A stretch of 64,000 bases of DNA, taken from positions 868,001 to 932,000 of the forward strand of contig OZ253663.1 of the NCBI GenBank assembly GCA_965263215.1. Direction: 5' to 3'. Within the stretch, counting starts at the first letter, position 1; every line of letters starts with the position of its first letter. The notes beneath the pieces are model-generated. The model made no database searches and was not told the origin of the DNA. It saw only the letters and a list, made by a program, of their open reading frames with translations. The position numbers were made by a program, and so were the translations under genes. This stretch comes from UBA1672 sp965263215 (lineage in GTDB: Bacteria; Pseudomonadota; Alphaproteobacteria; Micavibrionales; Micavibrionaceae). This document shows positions 25,888 through 33,699 of the stretch, piece after piece.

Positions 25888-27299
25888 TATTTCTCTCCTG
25901 CGTTATCTTGCGGGGCTTTGGGCAGTAATATGCCAGTCACAGGAGGCATGGAAGATGGGGCGTCAGGGTTAAGATATTGTTTCGCTGCATCTTGTATTTG
26001 TTGTTTCGTCACGGCGCTGATTTTTGCGGGCCATGTTTCAATATCATCAAGTGATGAGCCTGTTGCCATGTTGTAACCGATAATCATGGCGGGGCCGCTG
26101 AGGCTATCTAGCGCGTAAATCGCATCGGCCTGCATACGTGTCACTGAATCCGATAATTCCTGATCTGTTACGCCATCCTTGATCAATGTGCGTAACTCTT
26201 CATCAATGGCTTTTTTGAGGGCATCAATATTGTCGATAGAGGACGGATTAGCAGCAATACTTAGCTTGGAATCGTTCCATGATGCACCCGCATAAGATAG
26301 GCTGATGTTGGTTGCGAGCTTTTTATCAATCACGAGTGATTTGTATAAACGTGATGTTGAACCACCGCCCATCACTTCTTCTAAAACCTGCAAAGCCAAT
26401 GAGGTTTCAGGACTTTGGCGATAGCTCGGCACGCGGTAAAGACGCTGATATACGGGTTCTTTCACTTGTGGATGTTCAAGCGTGATCTGCGTTTCTGCGA
26501 CAAAAGGTGGCGATTTGATGCGTTCTCTTTTTGGTGTTTCAACGCGCGGAATAATGCCGTATGTACGTTTTGCCATGGCGTACACGTTTTCGGCCTTCAC
26601 ATCACCCGATACAATTAAAATGGCATTGTTTGGCGCATAATACTGATTATAAAAATCCATCATATCTTGCCATGTTAGTTCTTGAATCTCATGCATCCAA
26701 CCAATGACAGGGATGCCGTATGGGTGGTTGGGGAACAGGATTTCGTTAAGCTGTTCAGATAGCTGCGCGCTTGGTTTATTGTCCGTGCGTTGTCTGCGTT
26801 CTTCTTGAATAACTTTATTCTCGGAAATGACTTCTTCTTCCGGCACGTTCAAACCGCGCATGCGCGCCGCCTCGATTGTCATCATTTTTTCTAGATGCTC
26901 GGAGGCAATGGATTGAAAATAGGCCGTATAATCTTGTGATGTGAAGGCGTTATCTTCACCGCCTAATGAGCGTACGATTTTCGAAAATTCGCCGGGTTCG
27001 TATGTGCCTAACCCTTCATATTTATGCCCCTTAAACAGAAGATGTTCCAGAAAATGGGCAATACCTGATTTGCCGCGTGGCTCATCGGCCGCCCCGACGC
27101 GATACCAAACCATGTGTGTAACCACAGGCGCGCGGTGATTCTCAACCACGATAATTTGCAGGCCGTTATCCAATGTTTGGGTTTTGGCATTAAAAACCTT
27201 GGCGGGTTGTGTAATGGCGACGGGCTCTTTTGCGTGCACAGTGTGTGTGAACGGCAAAAAACCAAGGCATAAAAATAGGACGGCAAGTCGTTTAAACAT
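25887..27299 (-). CDS. M16 family zinc peptidase, catalytic subunit
   Basis: 470 residues with a signal peptide to about residue 24 (THTVHAKEP). The inverted zinc motif HFLEH lies near residue 82, with the downstream Glu in ENKVIQEERRQRTDN supplying the third ligand. The C-terminal lobe has GGGSTSRLYKSLVIDKKLA. It belongs to the pitrilysin/processing-peptidase family exported to the periplasm. Paired with the inactive partner directly downstream, it recalls the alpha/beta mitochondrial processing peptidase. Substrates are unknown. Confidence 0.95.
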   Translation of the reverse strand: MFKRLAVLFLCLGFLPFTHTVHAKEPVAITQPAKVFNAKTQTLDNGLQIIVVENHRAPVVTHMVWYRVGAADEPRGKSGIAHFLEHLLFKGHKYEGLGTYEPGEFSKIVRSLGGEDNAFTSQDYTAYFQSIASEHLEKMMTIEAARMRGLNVPEEEVISENKVIQEERRQRTDNKPSAQLSEQLNEILFPNHPYGIPVIGWMHEIQELTWQDMMDFYNQYYAPNNAILIVSGDVKAENVYAMAKRTYGIIPRVETPKRERIKSPPFVAETQITLEHPQVKEPVYQRLYRVPSYRQSPETSLALQVLEEVMGGGSTSRLYKSLVIDKKLATNISLSYAGASWNDSKLSIAANPSSIDNIDALKKAIDEELRTLIKDGVTDQELSDSVTRMQADAIYALDSLSGPAMIIGYNMATGSSLDDIETWPAKISAVTKQQIQDAAKQYLNPDAPSSMPPVTGILLPKAPQDNAGEK

Positions 27300-27327
27300 A
27301 ATTTAAGGTGTTCTTTCTGAAGTTTAT

Positions 27328-27864
27328 CTATTCTTCGATAATTGGGGTGTCCCCCTCAAGGATGCTTTTACCCTCGGCTTTGTTCTTCTGTATTCTTTCC
27401 ATTTCTTTGATCGGATCAACCACAGTCGCAGAAGCCTCGTTTTTATCACCGCCGATATTGAGTAACTTCTCCGCGACGGGCTTATTACGGTCATGCATTT
27501 CCTGTGTTTCTTTGTTCACAACGGCGCGGATATTTGGGTTGGTTGATTTTGCACCGGCCTTACTGAGGAGCGCGGATTCGGCTGCGCTTGATTCATCTTG
27601 TTTTTGCACTTTTTTACCGAGCACCGCCTCACTGGCAGAATCAAACGTTGATGTTTCTTGCGGGCGTTGCATCCCCGGTATCGGTGGCGGTAGAGCAAGC
27701 GTTGAAGGTATTTCCAATGGTGCGCGTGTGATCACGGCAAACTCATCAGGTGATTCTTTCACAAGGCCGAGGCTGTTTTTAACATTGCCACACCCCGTCA
27801 TGAGGGGAAGCACAAAAATTGTGCTAAGTAACGCAGCGTTTCTAAACGTTTTTTGTTTCATCAT
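27328..27864 (-). CDS. DUF3035 domain lipoprotein
   Basis: 178 residues. The N-terminus is a lipoprotein signal with lipobox LMTGCG, Cys at about residue 25, fitting processing by the LspA encoded directly upstream. The conserved DUF3035 block follows: KESPDEFAVITRAPLEIPSTLALPPP. The rest is Lys/Glu-rich and probably disordered. This family is widespread in Alphaproteobacteria, usually between lspA and the M16 peptidases as here. Function is unknown; the context suggests an envelope role. Confidence 0.9.
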   Translation of the reverse strand: MMKQKTFRNAALLSTIFVLPLMTGCGNVKNSLGLVKESPDEFAVITRAPLEIPSTLALPPPIPGMQRPQETSTFDSASEAVLGKKVQKQDESSAAESALLSKAGAKSTNPNIRAVVNKETQEMHDRNKPVAEKLLNIGGDKNEASATVVDPIKEMERIQKNKAEGKSILEGDTPIIEE

Positions 27865-27865
27865 A

Positions 27866-28561
27866 TTAATCGACCTTAAATCGTTCTCTCATGTATTTTT
27901 TATGTTCTTGTCGTTTTTTGTAGTTTTTACGATACCGCCGCGTGTTCTTGTTTTCAAAGAATAAAGATACAATAATCAACAGGCTTATGCCTGCGACAAC
28001 GGCCATGTCGGCAACATTAAATGCCGGCCAGTGAATATCATTGATATGAAAGTCTAAAAAATCAATGACGGCGCCAAATCGTGCACGGTCAACCACATTC
28101 CCCAAAGCGCCACCAATCACAAGGGCATTACAGAAACATTGGAAGTGTTTTTCTGCCGACCACAGCCACAGACCAAATATCATCACGATCACCAACGCGA
28201 CGAAAATCAGGATAACCGGAGCATAAGCACCAACATCACTGAACAGACTGAAGCTTATGCCGCGATTCCACGCCAATACGATGTTGAAATATGATGTAAC
28301 GGGAATTTCCGTATAGGGGATAATGCTTGGTCTGTTTGTAAACCATTCAAAAAATCCTAGACCTTCTGTTTTGTATCGGGCCGGCCTGATCACCTTTTCC
28401 ATGACTGCCCATTTGGTGATTTGGTCAATGAACACGACAAAAGCGGCAAACAATATCCAAATTGTTCTGCGATATTGGATTTTACGGATTTTCTTGGTTT
28501 TGCGGGCGAGCGTGCGCTGTCTTTTGCGCTCATGCATCGCTTCTAATTCTTCGTCGGTCAT
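27866..28561 (-). CDS. lspA: Lipoprotein signal peptidase (signal peptidase II)
   Basis: Cleaves the signal peptide of prolipoproteins at the lipid-modified Cys. 231 residues, longer than E. coli LspA (164): there is a basic N-terminal extension of about 28 residues (RKRQRTLARKTKKIRK) and a basic C-terminal tail. Four membrane segments; catalytic Asp residues lie in GNVVDRARFG and FNVADMAV. The ATG at 28561 sits directly after the T run of the preceding operon's terminator; an internal ATG at 28537 is an alternative start that would free the ribosome site from that hairpin. Confidence 0.93.
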   Translation of the reverse strand: MTDEELEAMHERKRQRTLARKTKKIRKIQYRRTIWILFAAFVVFIDQITKWAVMEKVIRPARYKTEGLGFFEWFTNRPSIIPYTEIPVTSYFNIVLAWNRGISFSLFSDVGAYAPVILIFVALVIVMIFGLWLWSAEKHFQCFCNALVIGGALGNVVDRARFGAVIDFLDFHINDIHWPAFNVADMAVVAGISLLIIVSLFFENKNTRRYRKNYKKRQEHKKYMRERFKVD

Positions 28562-28600
28562 AAAAAACCCTGTGACTCTTCTTATATGAAATCACAGGGT
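28562..28600 (-). terminator. Rho-independent terminator of the bufferin operon
   Basis: On the minus strand ACCCTGTGA and TCACAGGGT form a perfect nine-base-pair stem followed by six T. It ends the buf/DoxX transcript. The CAGGG at the 3' side of the stem is also the only Shine-Dalgarno-like sequence before the lspA ATG. Confidence 0.85.
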
Positions 28601-28619
28601 AGTTATTTATGCGCTACAA

Positions 28620-29153
28620 TCAAGCTTCTTTTTCGCTCTCATTGGTTAATTCACCTGTTTCTTCGCTTTTTGCCTCAGTGTTAGAGCCGCACTTGTTTTT
28701 GCACAAGAACTTCTGCGCAATAGCATCGATGGAGAGCATGCCCCCACCTTTTAGTAAGGGGACTGCGAGTAGTAACATCCATAAATAATGTTCAGGGTTT
28801 GATACGCCGTAATCTTCCGGAACGGCGAATTGGATAACCAATGTCATAATGAATAAGCCCGCGGCACCAAAGCGCGTAAATAGCCCTAAAGCCAACAAGA
28901 CGGGAAGGATTAACTCGCCTGCCGTTCCGCCGATGGCGGCTAAATTTGGATCTATACCAGGGACAGGATGGTAGTCTCTGAATTGTTCAACAACAGTTTC
29001 CCATCCTTCATTGATATAAGTATCATATTTTAACTTGCCGCCTTTAAAGAATATATAGGCCATTTGTAATCGTATGCCTAAATACAGTGCATGAACGAGA
29101 TATTTTTCTGCAATTTCTACTAGAAAGCTGTAGGCACTGATAAGTTTTTTCAT
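28620..29153 (-). CDS. DoxX family membrane protein of the bufferin operon
   Basis: 177 residues with four hydrophobic segments and the DoxX pattern (LGIRLQMAYIFFKGGKLK, GGTAGELILPVLLALGLFTRFGAAGLF). The C-terminal 30 residues are hydrophilic with a CKNKC pair. DoxX genes regularly close bufferin operons; the role is not settled, with redox or membrane partnership proposed. It follows the DUF2063 gene by 31 bases and precedes a strong terminator. Confidence 0.9.
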   Translation of the reverse strand: MKKLISAYSFLVEIAEKYLVHALYLGIRLQMAYIFFKGGKLKYDTYINEGWETVVEQFRDYHPVPGIDPNLAAIGGTAGELILPVLLALGLFTRFGAAGLFIMTLVIQFAVPEDYGVSNPEHYLWMLLLAVPLLKGGGMLSIDAIAQKFLCKNKCGSNTEAKSEETGELTNESEKEA

Positions 29154-29184
29154 TGGTGATAAGCCTTTAATATTATTTGGTTAT

Positions 29185-29976
29185 TTATGTATTCGCGGCA
29201 AGGTTTGAAAAAGTTTCAAGCGCGATATGTTTTTGCAGGAAAGCCGTGAAATTAAAGCCTGAGTGTGCAGTGAGTGTTTTCTCTATCGCGTCACCCAGCG
29301 GTGTTTTTTGATTCAGTAAAGTTAATGTCAGATATTCGTCTTGATCAAGTGGCAGGATATTAACCTCTAATTGCGGGCGGATGATTAACAATTTTGTTTG
29401 ATGATCGACCTTTAAATCCGGCGGGGCATTTTGGTCTGTATCGTTGCAAAATTCTTGGATGCCAAGAATCGGGTAACGCGAACTGATCAATGTTGCTGAT
29501 GGCCTCAGTGATAAACATGTCTCACCTAGATTTTCCGGTGGAATTTGCGCCAACGCATCGGCGGGAAGGGCGATGTCATCGGGTGCGTAATAGGCGGTGT
29601 TTGTGGCAAATTCGAATGTGGCCATGTCAGGAAGATAAGGCAGGGATTTTGCAGGCTCGTAAGATTTAATAAATTCATCAAACCTAGCGCCATATTCATG
29701 TAGACATCCGCCCGACGGGGGGTGGTCGAATATGAACGCTCGTGCCATTGCTTTTATAAAATCTTCTCCGACCAGATTCTCAATCAGGGGATAGGTTGCG
29801 CGGATGGCTTCGGTTAAGCTGCCGACGACATTATTGTGATAGACCTTCAGGCGGTCATGGGGGCTAATGTCGTTTTTTTCAAATACATCGAGTAGTTCAC
29901 CATCATACTCCTCCAAGTTTTTAACGGGCTTGAGCATCAACTCCTTGAATGTGGTTTGAACCTTATTCAGCCGCAT
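29185..29976 (-). CDS. bufC: Bufferin maturation partner, DUF2063 domain (BufC-like)
   Basis: 263 residues from the ATG at 29976, overlapping the upstream gene by 14 bases. An N-terminal DUF2063 domain (helical, FKELMLKPVKNLEEYDG, RLKVYHNNVVGSLTEAIRATYPLIENLVG) is followed by a more variable C-terminal domain. In the bufferin system such proteins are the RiPP recognition partners that bring the precursor to the MNIO enzyme. The overlap suggests coupled synthesis in equal amounts with BufB. Confidence 0.88.
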   Translation of the reverse strand: MRLNKVQTTFKELMLKPVKNLEEYDGELLDVFEKNDISPHDRLKVYHNNVVGSLTEAIRATYPLIENLVGEDFIKAMARAFIFDHPPSGGCLHEYGARFDEFIKSYEPAKSLPYLPDMATFEFATNTAYYAPDDIALPADALAQIPPENLGETCLSLRPSATLISSRYPILGIQEFCNDTDQNAPPDLKVDHQTKLLIIRPQLEVNILPLDQDEYLTLTLLNQKTPLGDAIEKTLTAHSGFNFTAFLQKHIALETFSNLAANT

Positions 29977-30874
29977 GATCAAAACTTTCAGGGACAATTT
30001 TCTTGATAATGCTGCGGGCGCTTTCAGCTTCATCCAGTAAAGTCTGGAGGGGCGGGAAATCCTGATCCCATTCGATCAATGTTGGAATTGTGCCGAGATG
30101 TTTTACGGCATGCTCATAAAGAACCCAGACTTCATCGCATACTTCTTGATTATGTGTATCGACCAGAATGCTGTGATCGCCAACTTCTTTTTCTATATGA
30201 CCTGCTAAATGCATTTCACGCACATATTTGGGATTAATGCTGTCGATATAGGCGCGCGGATCAAGGCCGTGATTGTGACTTTGGACATATATATTGTTGA
30301 TATCGAGCAGCATAAAACATTCGCTTTCTTCGCAGAGTTTGTTCATGAAATCATGCTCGCTCATCTCGTTATCTTTAAAGGCGATGTACGTGGATGGGTT
30401 TTCAACCAGCATCGCACGGCCGAAATAATCTTGTGTTTGTTTGATGTTATTGGTCAGGCGTTCCAGTGTTTCACTGGTGTAGGGCAGGGGCAGCAAATCG
30501 TTTAAATGCGCATTACCGCTCGCGCTCCAAGCGACGTGGTCAGAGACGTTAAATGGCTTGTACCGATCAATCAGCTCCTTGAATTGCTTTAGGTGGTTGG
30601 TGTCGACCGCTTGATCCGCGCCTAATGACAGTCCGACAGCATGAAGGCTGATGGCGTATTTTTCAGAAATTTGATCTAGGTAATGGCGGTGAATGCCGCC
30701 GCCGAAGTAATTTTCGGGGTGAACTTCTACCCAACCGATTTTAGGGTCAGTATCAAGAATTTCTTGGTAGTGGGGGCTTCTTAAACCGATACCCACCGGG
30801 TCCATGAGAGGCAGACCCGATGGGCTTGAGGAAAGAGTCTGTAACGTTTGAGGGATGGAAACAGACTCATTCAT
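29963..30874 (-). CDS. bufB: MNIO family oxidase (DUF692), bufferin maturase BufB-like
   Basis: 303 residues, a multinuclear non-heme iron dependent oxidase with a TIM-barrel fold. Recognisable are GIGLRSPHYQEIL, WVEVHPENYFGGGI, LHAVGLSLGAD, FNVSDHVAWS, LVENPSTYIAF, LLDINNIYVQSHNHG, REMHLAGH and IEWDQDFP, which together carry the His, Asp and Glu ligands of the iron site. Characterised MNIOs turn precursor Cys residues into oxazolone or thiooxazole groups. It lies between the precursor gene and the DUF2063 partner in the standard order. Confidence 0.93.
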   Translation of the reverse strand: MNESVSIPQTLQTLSSSPSGLPLMDPVGIGLRSPHYQEILDTDPKIGWVEVHPENYFGGGIHRHYLDQISEKYAISLHAVGLSLGADQAVDTNHLKQFKELIDRYKPFNVSDHVAWSASGNAHLNDLLPLPYTSETLERLTNNIKQTQDYFGRAMLVENPSTYIAFKDNEMSEHDFMNKLCEESECFMLLDINNIYVQSHNHGLDPRAYIDSINPKYVREMHLAGHIEKEVGDHSILVDTHNQEVCDEVWVLYEHAVKHLGTIPTLIEWDQDFPPLQTLLDEAESARSIIKKIVPESFDHAAE

Positions 30875-30893
30875 GATTAATACTCCTGACGAA

Positions 30894-31235
30894 TTATTTC
30901 GCCATCATGTCTTTGGCTTTATCCATGACGGCATCCTTGCCTTTTTCCATGGCATCTTTTTCAAAGACAGGCTCTAAGGAACCGCCTGCGAGTTTTTCGC
31001 ATGTACCGGTTGGCAGAGAAATCCATTCAACGCCACTGGCATCAACGGTTGCTTGTCCGGCACAGCCATGTGCCTTGTCAGCAGAGCCACAGCCGTTCTT
31101 GCCGGCTTTAACAACGCCATAACATTTTTCCTTACCGGCACCCGGGCCAGCGTGCGCGGCTGTTGCGGCTGTACCGAGTGCAGTAACTGCAACGGCGCCT
31201 GCGAGCAATGTGTGTAGTGTTTTCTTAGAACTCAT
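30894..31235 (-). CDS. bufA: Bufferin-type RiPP precursor (DUF2282)
   Basis: 113 residues: a Sec signal peptide to about residue 29 (ATAAHA), then a core with four Cys at 38, 49, 58 and 79 in the contexts EKCYGV, NGCGS, HGCAGQATV and GTCEKL, followed by a Lys-rich helical tail. This is the pattern of copper-binding bufferin 1, whose central Cys pair is modified by BufB/BufC and whose outer pair forms a disulfide (established for Caulobacter). The ATG at 31235 is chosen over an in-frame TTG two codons upstream because GAAGGA lies seven bases before it. Confidence 0.92.
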   Translation of the reverse strand: MSSKKTLHTLLAGAVAVTALGTAATAAHAGPGAGKEKCYGVVKAGKNGCGSADKAHGCAGQATVDASGVEWISLPTGTCEKLAGGSLEPVFEKDAMEKGKDAVMDKAKDMMAK

Positions 31236-31333
31236 GTTCAATTCCTTCAGTTATATTAAAAATATTGTTCAACTCAGAGCATGCGGCCGGATCGTGCAGC
31301 CGTTCATCTCAATGTTTGAGTGTTACAGTGCAT

Positions 31334-31359
31334 TTCGTCCAGCCAGAAAATAACGTTAC
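31334..31359 (-). promoter_or_regulatory. SigF-type ECF promoter of the bufferin operon
   Basis: GTAACG, exactly 16 bases, then CGAA, matching the GTAACC-N16-CGAA pattern described for Caulobacter SigF with one substitution. In Caulobacter SigF drives bufferin operons. The predicted start leaves a leader of about 90 bases before bufA. Confidence 0.68.
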
Positions 31360-31461
31360 ATTAAAAGCAAAAAAAACAAATCAAAATGTTTTGTGTGTAG
31401 ATTTATAGCGGAAATCATGATTGTTTAGGCAATAGTCGTAATAAATTGAATAAAGACCCAA

Positions 31462-32388
31462 ATGCAATATTTCGAATCATACACAGATTTGCCGGATGCC
31501 GCGCAAGAATGCGTCATTGTTATTGGCAATTTTGATGGCGTGCATTTAGGGCATCAAGAGCTTCTTAATCGCGCCCGTGACGTTGCGAATCAGCAAGGTA
31601 AAAAATTGGGTGTGTTAACGTTTGAGCCACATCCAAGGCAGTTATTTCGCCCCGATGACCGCCCTTACCGTATTACGCCTAGTGATTTAAAAGCGGAACG
31701 GTTGGAAAGTAATGGTGTCGATTATGTTTTCTCGTTGCCGTTTGATTGGGATTTTGCAAGCCAAACTGCGGAAGACTTTGTTCAAAACATTCTCATTGAT
31801 GGATTAAAGGCGTCCCATATTGTTATTGGTTACGACTTTCGGTTCGGTCAACTGCGCAAGGGTTCCGCCGATACGATTAAAGATGCTGGGCTATCTGTTA
31901 CCATCGTTGATCAAGTTACAGATAGTAAACTAGGAGAGCTATCCTCTAGTCGTGTCAGGCAGCTATTACGCCATGGTAAAATTGATGAAGCAAACGCAGT
32001 TCTGGGATGGAACTGGGAAATTCGCGGGGAGATCATAAAGGGTGATCAACGCGGGCGTGAATTAGGCTATCCCACGGCGAATATGGATCTCAATCAAACA
32101 GTGCACCCTGCCTATGGGATATATGCGTGTTTTGCGCGCATTCAAGGCGAAGATGAATGGCACATGGGTGCGTGCAACATTGGTATTCGTCCGATGTTTG
32201 AAATAGAGGCGGCGCAAGTTGAAACCTTTATCTTTGATTTCGATCGTGAGATTTATGGTGAAACATTGTGCGTTAGACCTGTGGCGCGTCTGCGCGGAGA
32301 GGCGAAGTTTAACTCCTTGGAAGAGCTCATCGTGCAAATGGAAAAAGATTGTGATCTGGCGCGCTCTATCTTGAGTGAAAAGGAATGA
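31462..32388 (+). CDS. ribF: Bifunctional riboflavin kinase/FAD synthetase
   Basis: Converts riboflavin to FMN and then FAD. 308 residues. The N-terminal FAD synthetase (nucleotidyltransferase) domain has GNFDGVHLGHQELL near residue 22 and GYDFRFGQLRKGS near 122. The C-terminal riboflavin kinase domain begins near 185 with GDQRGRELGYPTANMDL, where the PTAN motif binds nucleotide. It diverges from the bufferin operon, sharing a 226-base upstream region, and is followed after one base by an AEC transporter gene. Confidence 0.96.
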   Translation: MQYFESYTDLPDAAQECVIVIGNFDGVHLGHQELLNRARDVANQQGKKLGVLTFEPHPRQLFRPDDRPYRITPSDLKAERLESNGVDYVFSLPFDWDFASQTAEDFVQNILIDGLKASHIVIGYDFRFGQLRKGSADTIKDAGLSVTIVDQVTDSKLGELSSSRVRQLLRHGKIDEANAVLGWNWEIRGEIIKGDQRGRELGYPTANMDLNQTVHPAYGIYACFARIQGEDEWHMGACNIGIRPMFEIEAAQVETFIFDFDREIYGETLCVRPVARLRGEAKFNSLEELIVQMEKDCDLARSILSEKE

Positions 32389-32389
32389 T

Positions 32390-33310
32390 ATGGGCGCGTT
32401 TTTATCACTCTTGATGAATTTGTTTCCGCTCTATCTCTTGATTGGTGTCGGCTACAGCGCGGTTCGCCATCTTAATGTTGATAAACATAGCCTCAGCACA
32501 CTCGCGATCTACATATTTATGCCCATTGTGGTGTTTGGCTTTGTCGCGGATATGGATTTTCAGGCCTCCTATATCGCTTTGCCAATATTCTTTTATATTG
32601 CGAGCGTTATTATTGGCCTTGGGTTTTTTAACTTCGGTAAGCTTGTGTATCAGGACAAGCAAAAGAACTTGATGGCGATGCTGACATCTATGGGGAACAC
32701 GGGCTATTACGGCTTGCCGCTCGTGCTCTTGTTTTTTGATAATGATACGATTGCCATATATATATTTATGACGCTGGGTGGTTTGGTCTATGAGGCCACC
32801 GTCGGATATTACATCGCTGCGCGCAGCAGTTTCACGGTGCGCCAAAGCTTGATTAAACTGACGCGCTTTCCCGTGATGTACGCGATGGCGGCGGGGTTCA
32901 TCATTAATGCTGCGGGCATAGAGCTGCCGGACATATTCTGGACATACTGGACACATTTCAAGGGCGCATACGTTATTGCAGGCATGATGATTATTGGCGG
33001 CGCGCTTGCGGGGTTAGAGCGCTTTGTGATCGGCCCTCGGTTCTTAGGGCTTGTTTTTGCAGGGAAATTTCTACTATTCCCGATCCTCAGTCTCATCTTT
33101 ATCGCCATGGATAAAGCGCTGATGCAGTGGTATGGGCAGGATATCTATAACCTTCTTATCATTGTGGCTATAGTACCGCCCGCGGCTAATATTGCGGCTT
33201 ATGCCTCTCAAATGGATATAGAGCCTGAAAAAGCGGCGACGACCATTTTGATCGGTACAGTGTTTGCGCTGTTTTATATTCCTGCTGTGATTTGGCTGAT
33301 TGGGTTATAG
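32390..33310 (+). CDS. AEC family transporter
   Basis: 306 residues with about ten hydrophobic segments, the layout of the auxin efflux carrier/BASS-like family. The ATG follows the ribF stop in TGATATG, so translation is coupled. Recognisable are MPIVVFGFVADMDF in the first half, TSMGNTGYYGLPL (a crossover motif of the family) and VPPAANIAAYASQMDI in the second half. Bacterial members carry malonate, malate or other organic acids. Substrate cannot be told here. Confidence 0.88.
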   Translation: MGAFLSLLMNLFPLYLLIGVGYSAVRHLNVDKHSLSTLAIYIFMPIVVFGFVADMDFQASYIALPIFFYIASVIIGLGFFNFGKLVYQDKQKNLMAMLTSMGNTGYYGLPLVLLFFDNDTIAIYIFMTLGGLVYEATVGYYIAARSSFTVRQSLIKLTRFPVMYAMAAGFIINAAGIELPDIFWTYWTHFKGAYVIAGMMIIGGALAGLERFVIGPRFLGLVFAGKFLLFPILSLIFIAMDKALMQWYGQDIYNLLIIVAIVPPAANIAAYASQMDIEPEKAATTILIGTVFALFYIPAVIWLIGL

Positions 33311-33377
33311 CCGCCCATTGTGCATTGCACAATATGCATGTCCGTTATGCGAACTTTGCGGTTCTCTTTTGACGGTC

Positions 33378-33501
33378 AGGGGCGTACTACTCCCCCTCGA
33401 AACTTACTCCTCATTATCAAATTTATAAGTCTAACCCTCTTACCATTTGATAATTTACTTTATAGCAAGGGCTCGCTTCATCGCGGCTCTTGCTTTTTTT
33501 T
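33378..33501 (+). ncRNA. Candidate small RNA with three hairpins
   Basis: Three stems follow in order: AGGGG/CCCCT at 33378-33397, a perfect nine-pair TTATCAAAT/ATTTGATAA at 33414-33453 with a 22-base loop, and AGCAAGGGCT paired with GGCTCTTGCT at 33464-33494 followed by eight T. The single-stranded part between the first two contains ACTCCTC, and the first loop side CTCCCCCTC, which resemble anti-Shine-Dalgarno motifs of alphaproteobacterial small RNAs. It could also be the untranslated tail of the ribF-AEC transcript. Confidence 0.42.
33464..33501 (+). terminator. Rho-independent terminator after the ribF-AEC unit
   Basis: A ten-pair stem with two G-U pairs (AGCAAGGGCT with GGCTCTTGCT) followed by eight T. 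It ends either the ribF-AEC transcript or a separate small RNA, and isolates ileS from upstream transcription. Confidence 0.72.
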
Positions 33502-33699
33502 ATGGGCTGACGTGCCTTGCGGTACTTGATCTTTATGGCAACTCCCGCCATAGTGCCTTCTATGAAACGCGTGCACAGCATAATTATTCGAATTACGAGC
33601 CCGGCTCTCACATAGCAGAGACCGGGGTGAAGCCGTTTTTAATTTCCTTGAAGCACAAAAAATGTTTATAAAAGGCGCATCAAATATGCGTGAGAGACC

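Larger units (their letters stand above)
33311..33699 (+). other. Non-coding stretch before ileS
   Basis: 389 bases without a convincing gene. The middle holds three hairpins ending in a terminator (listed separately as a candidate small RNA). From about 33502 to the ileS ATG, I see an unstructured leader that should contain the ileS promoter, with no clear -35/-10 pair and no T-box specifier or antiterminator element. Confidence 0.6.

Noticed and set aside
27308..27964. 218-residue plus-strand frame opposite the DUF3035 gene
   Set aside because: Antisense to a recognised lipoprotein gene; no SD and no recognisable domain.
33447..33671. 74-residue plus-strand open frame across the terminator before ileS
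   Set aside because: It has only a TTG start, no Shine-Dalgarno and no in-frame ATG, and its first codons coincide with the hairpin and T run.
33502..33699. T-box leader controlling ileS
   Set aside because: No T-box sequence, specifier loop or antiterminator was seen; the terminator lies nearly 200 bases upstream of the ATG and more likely ends another RNA.
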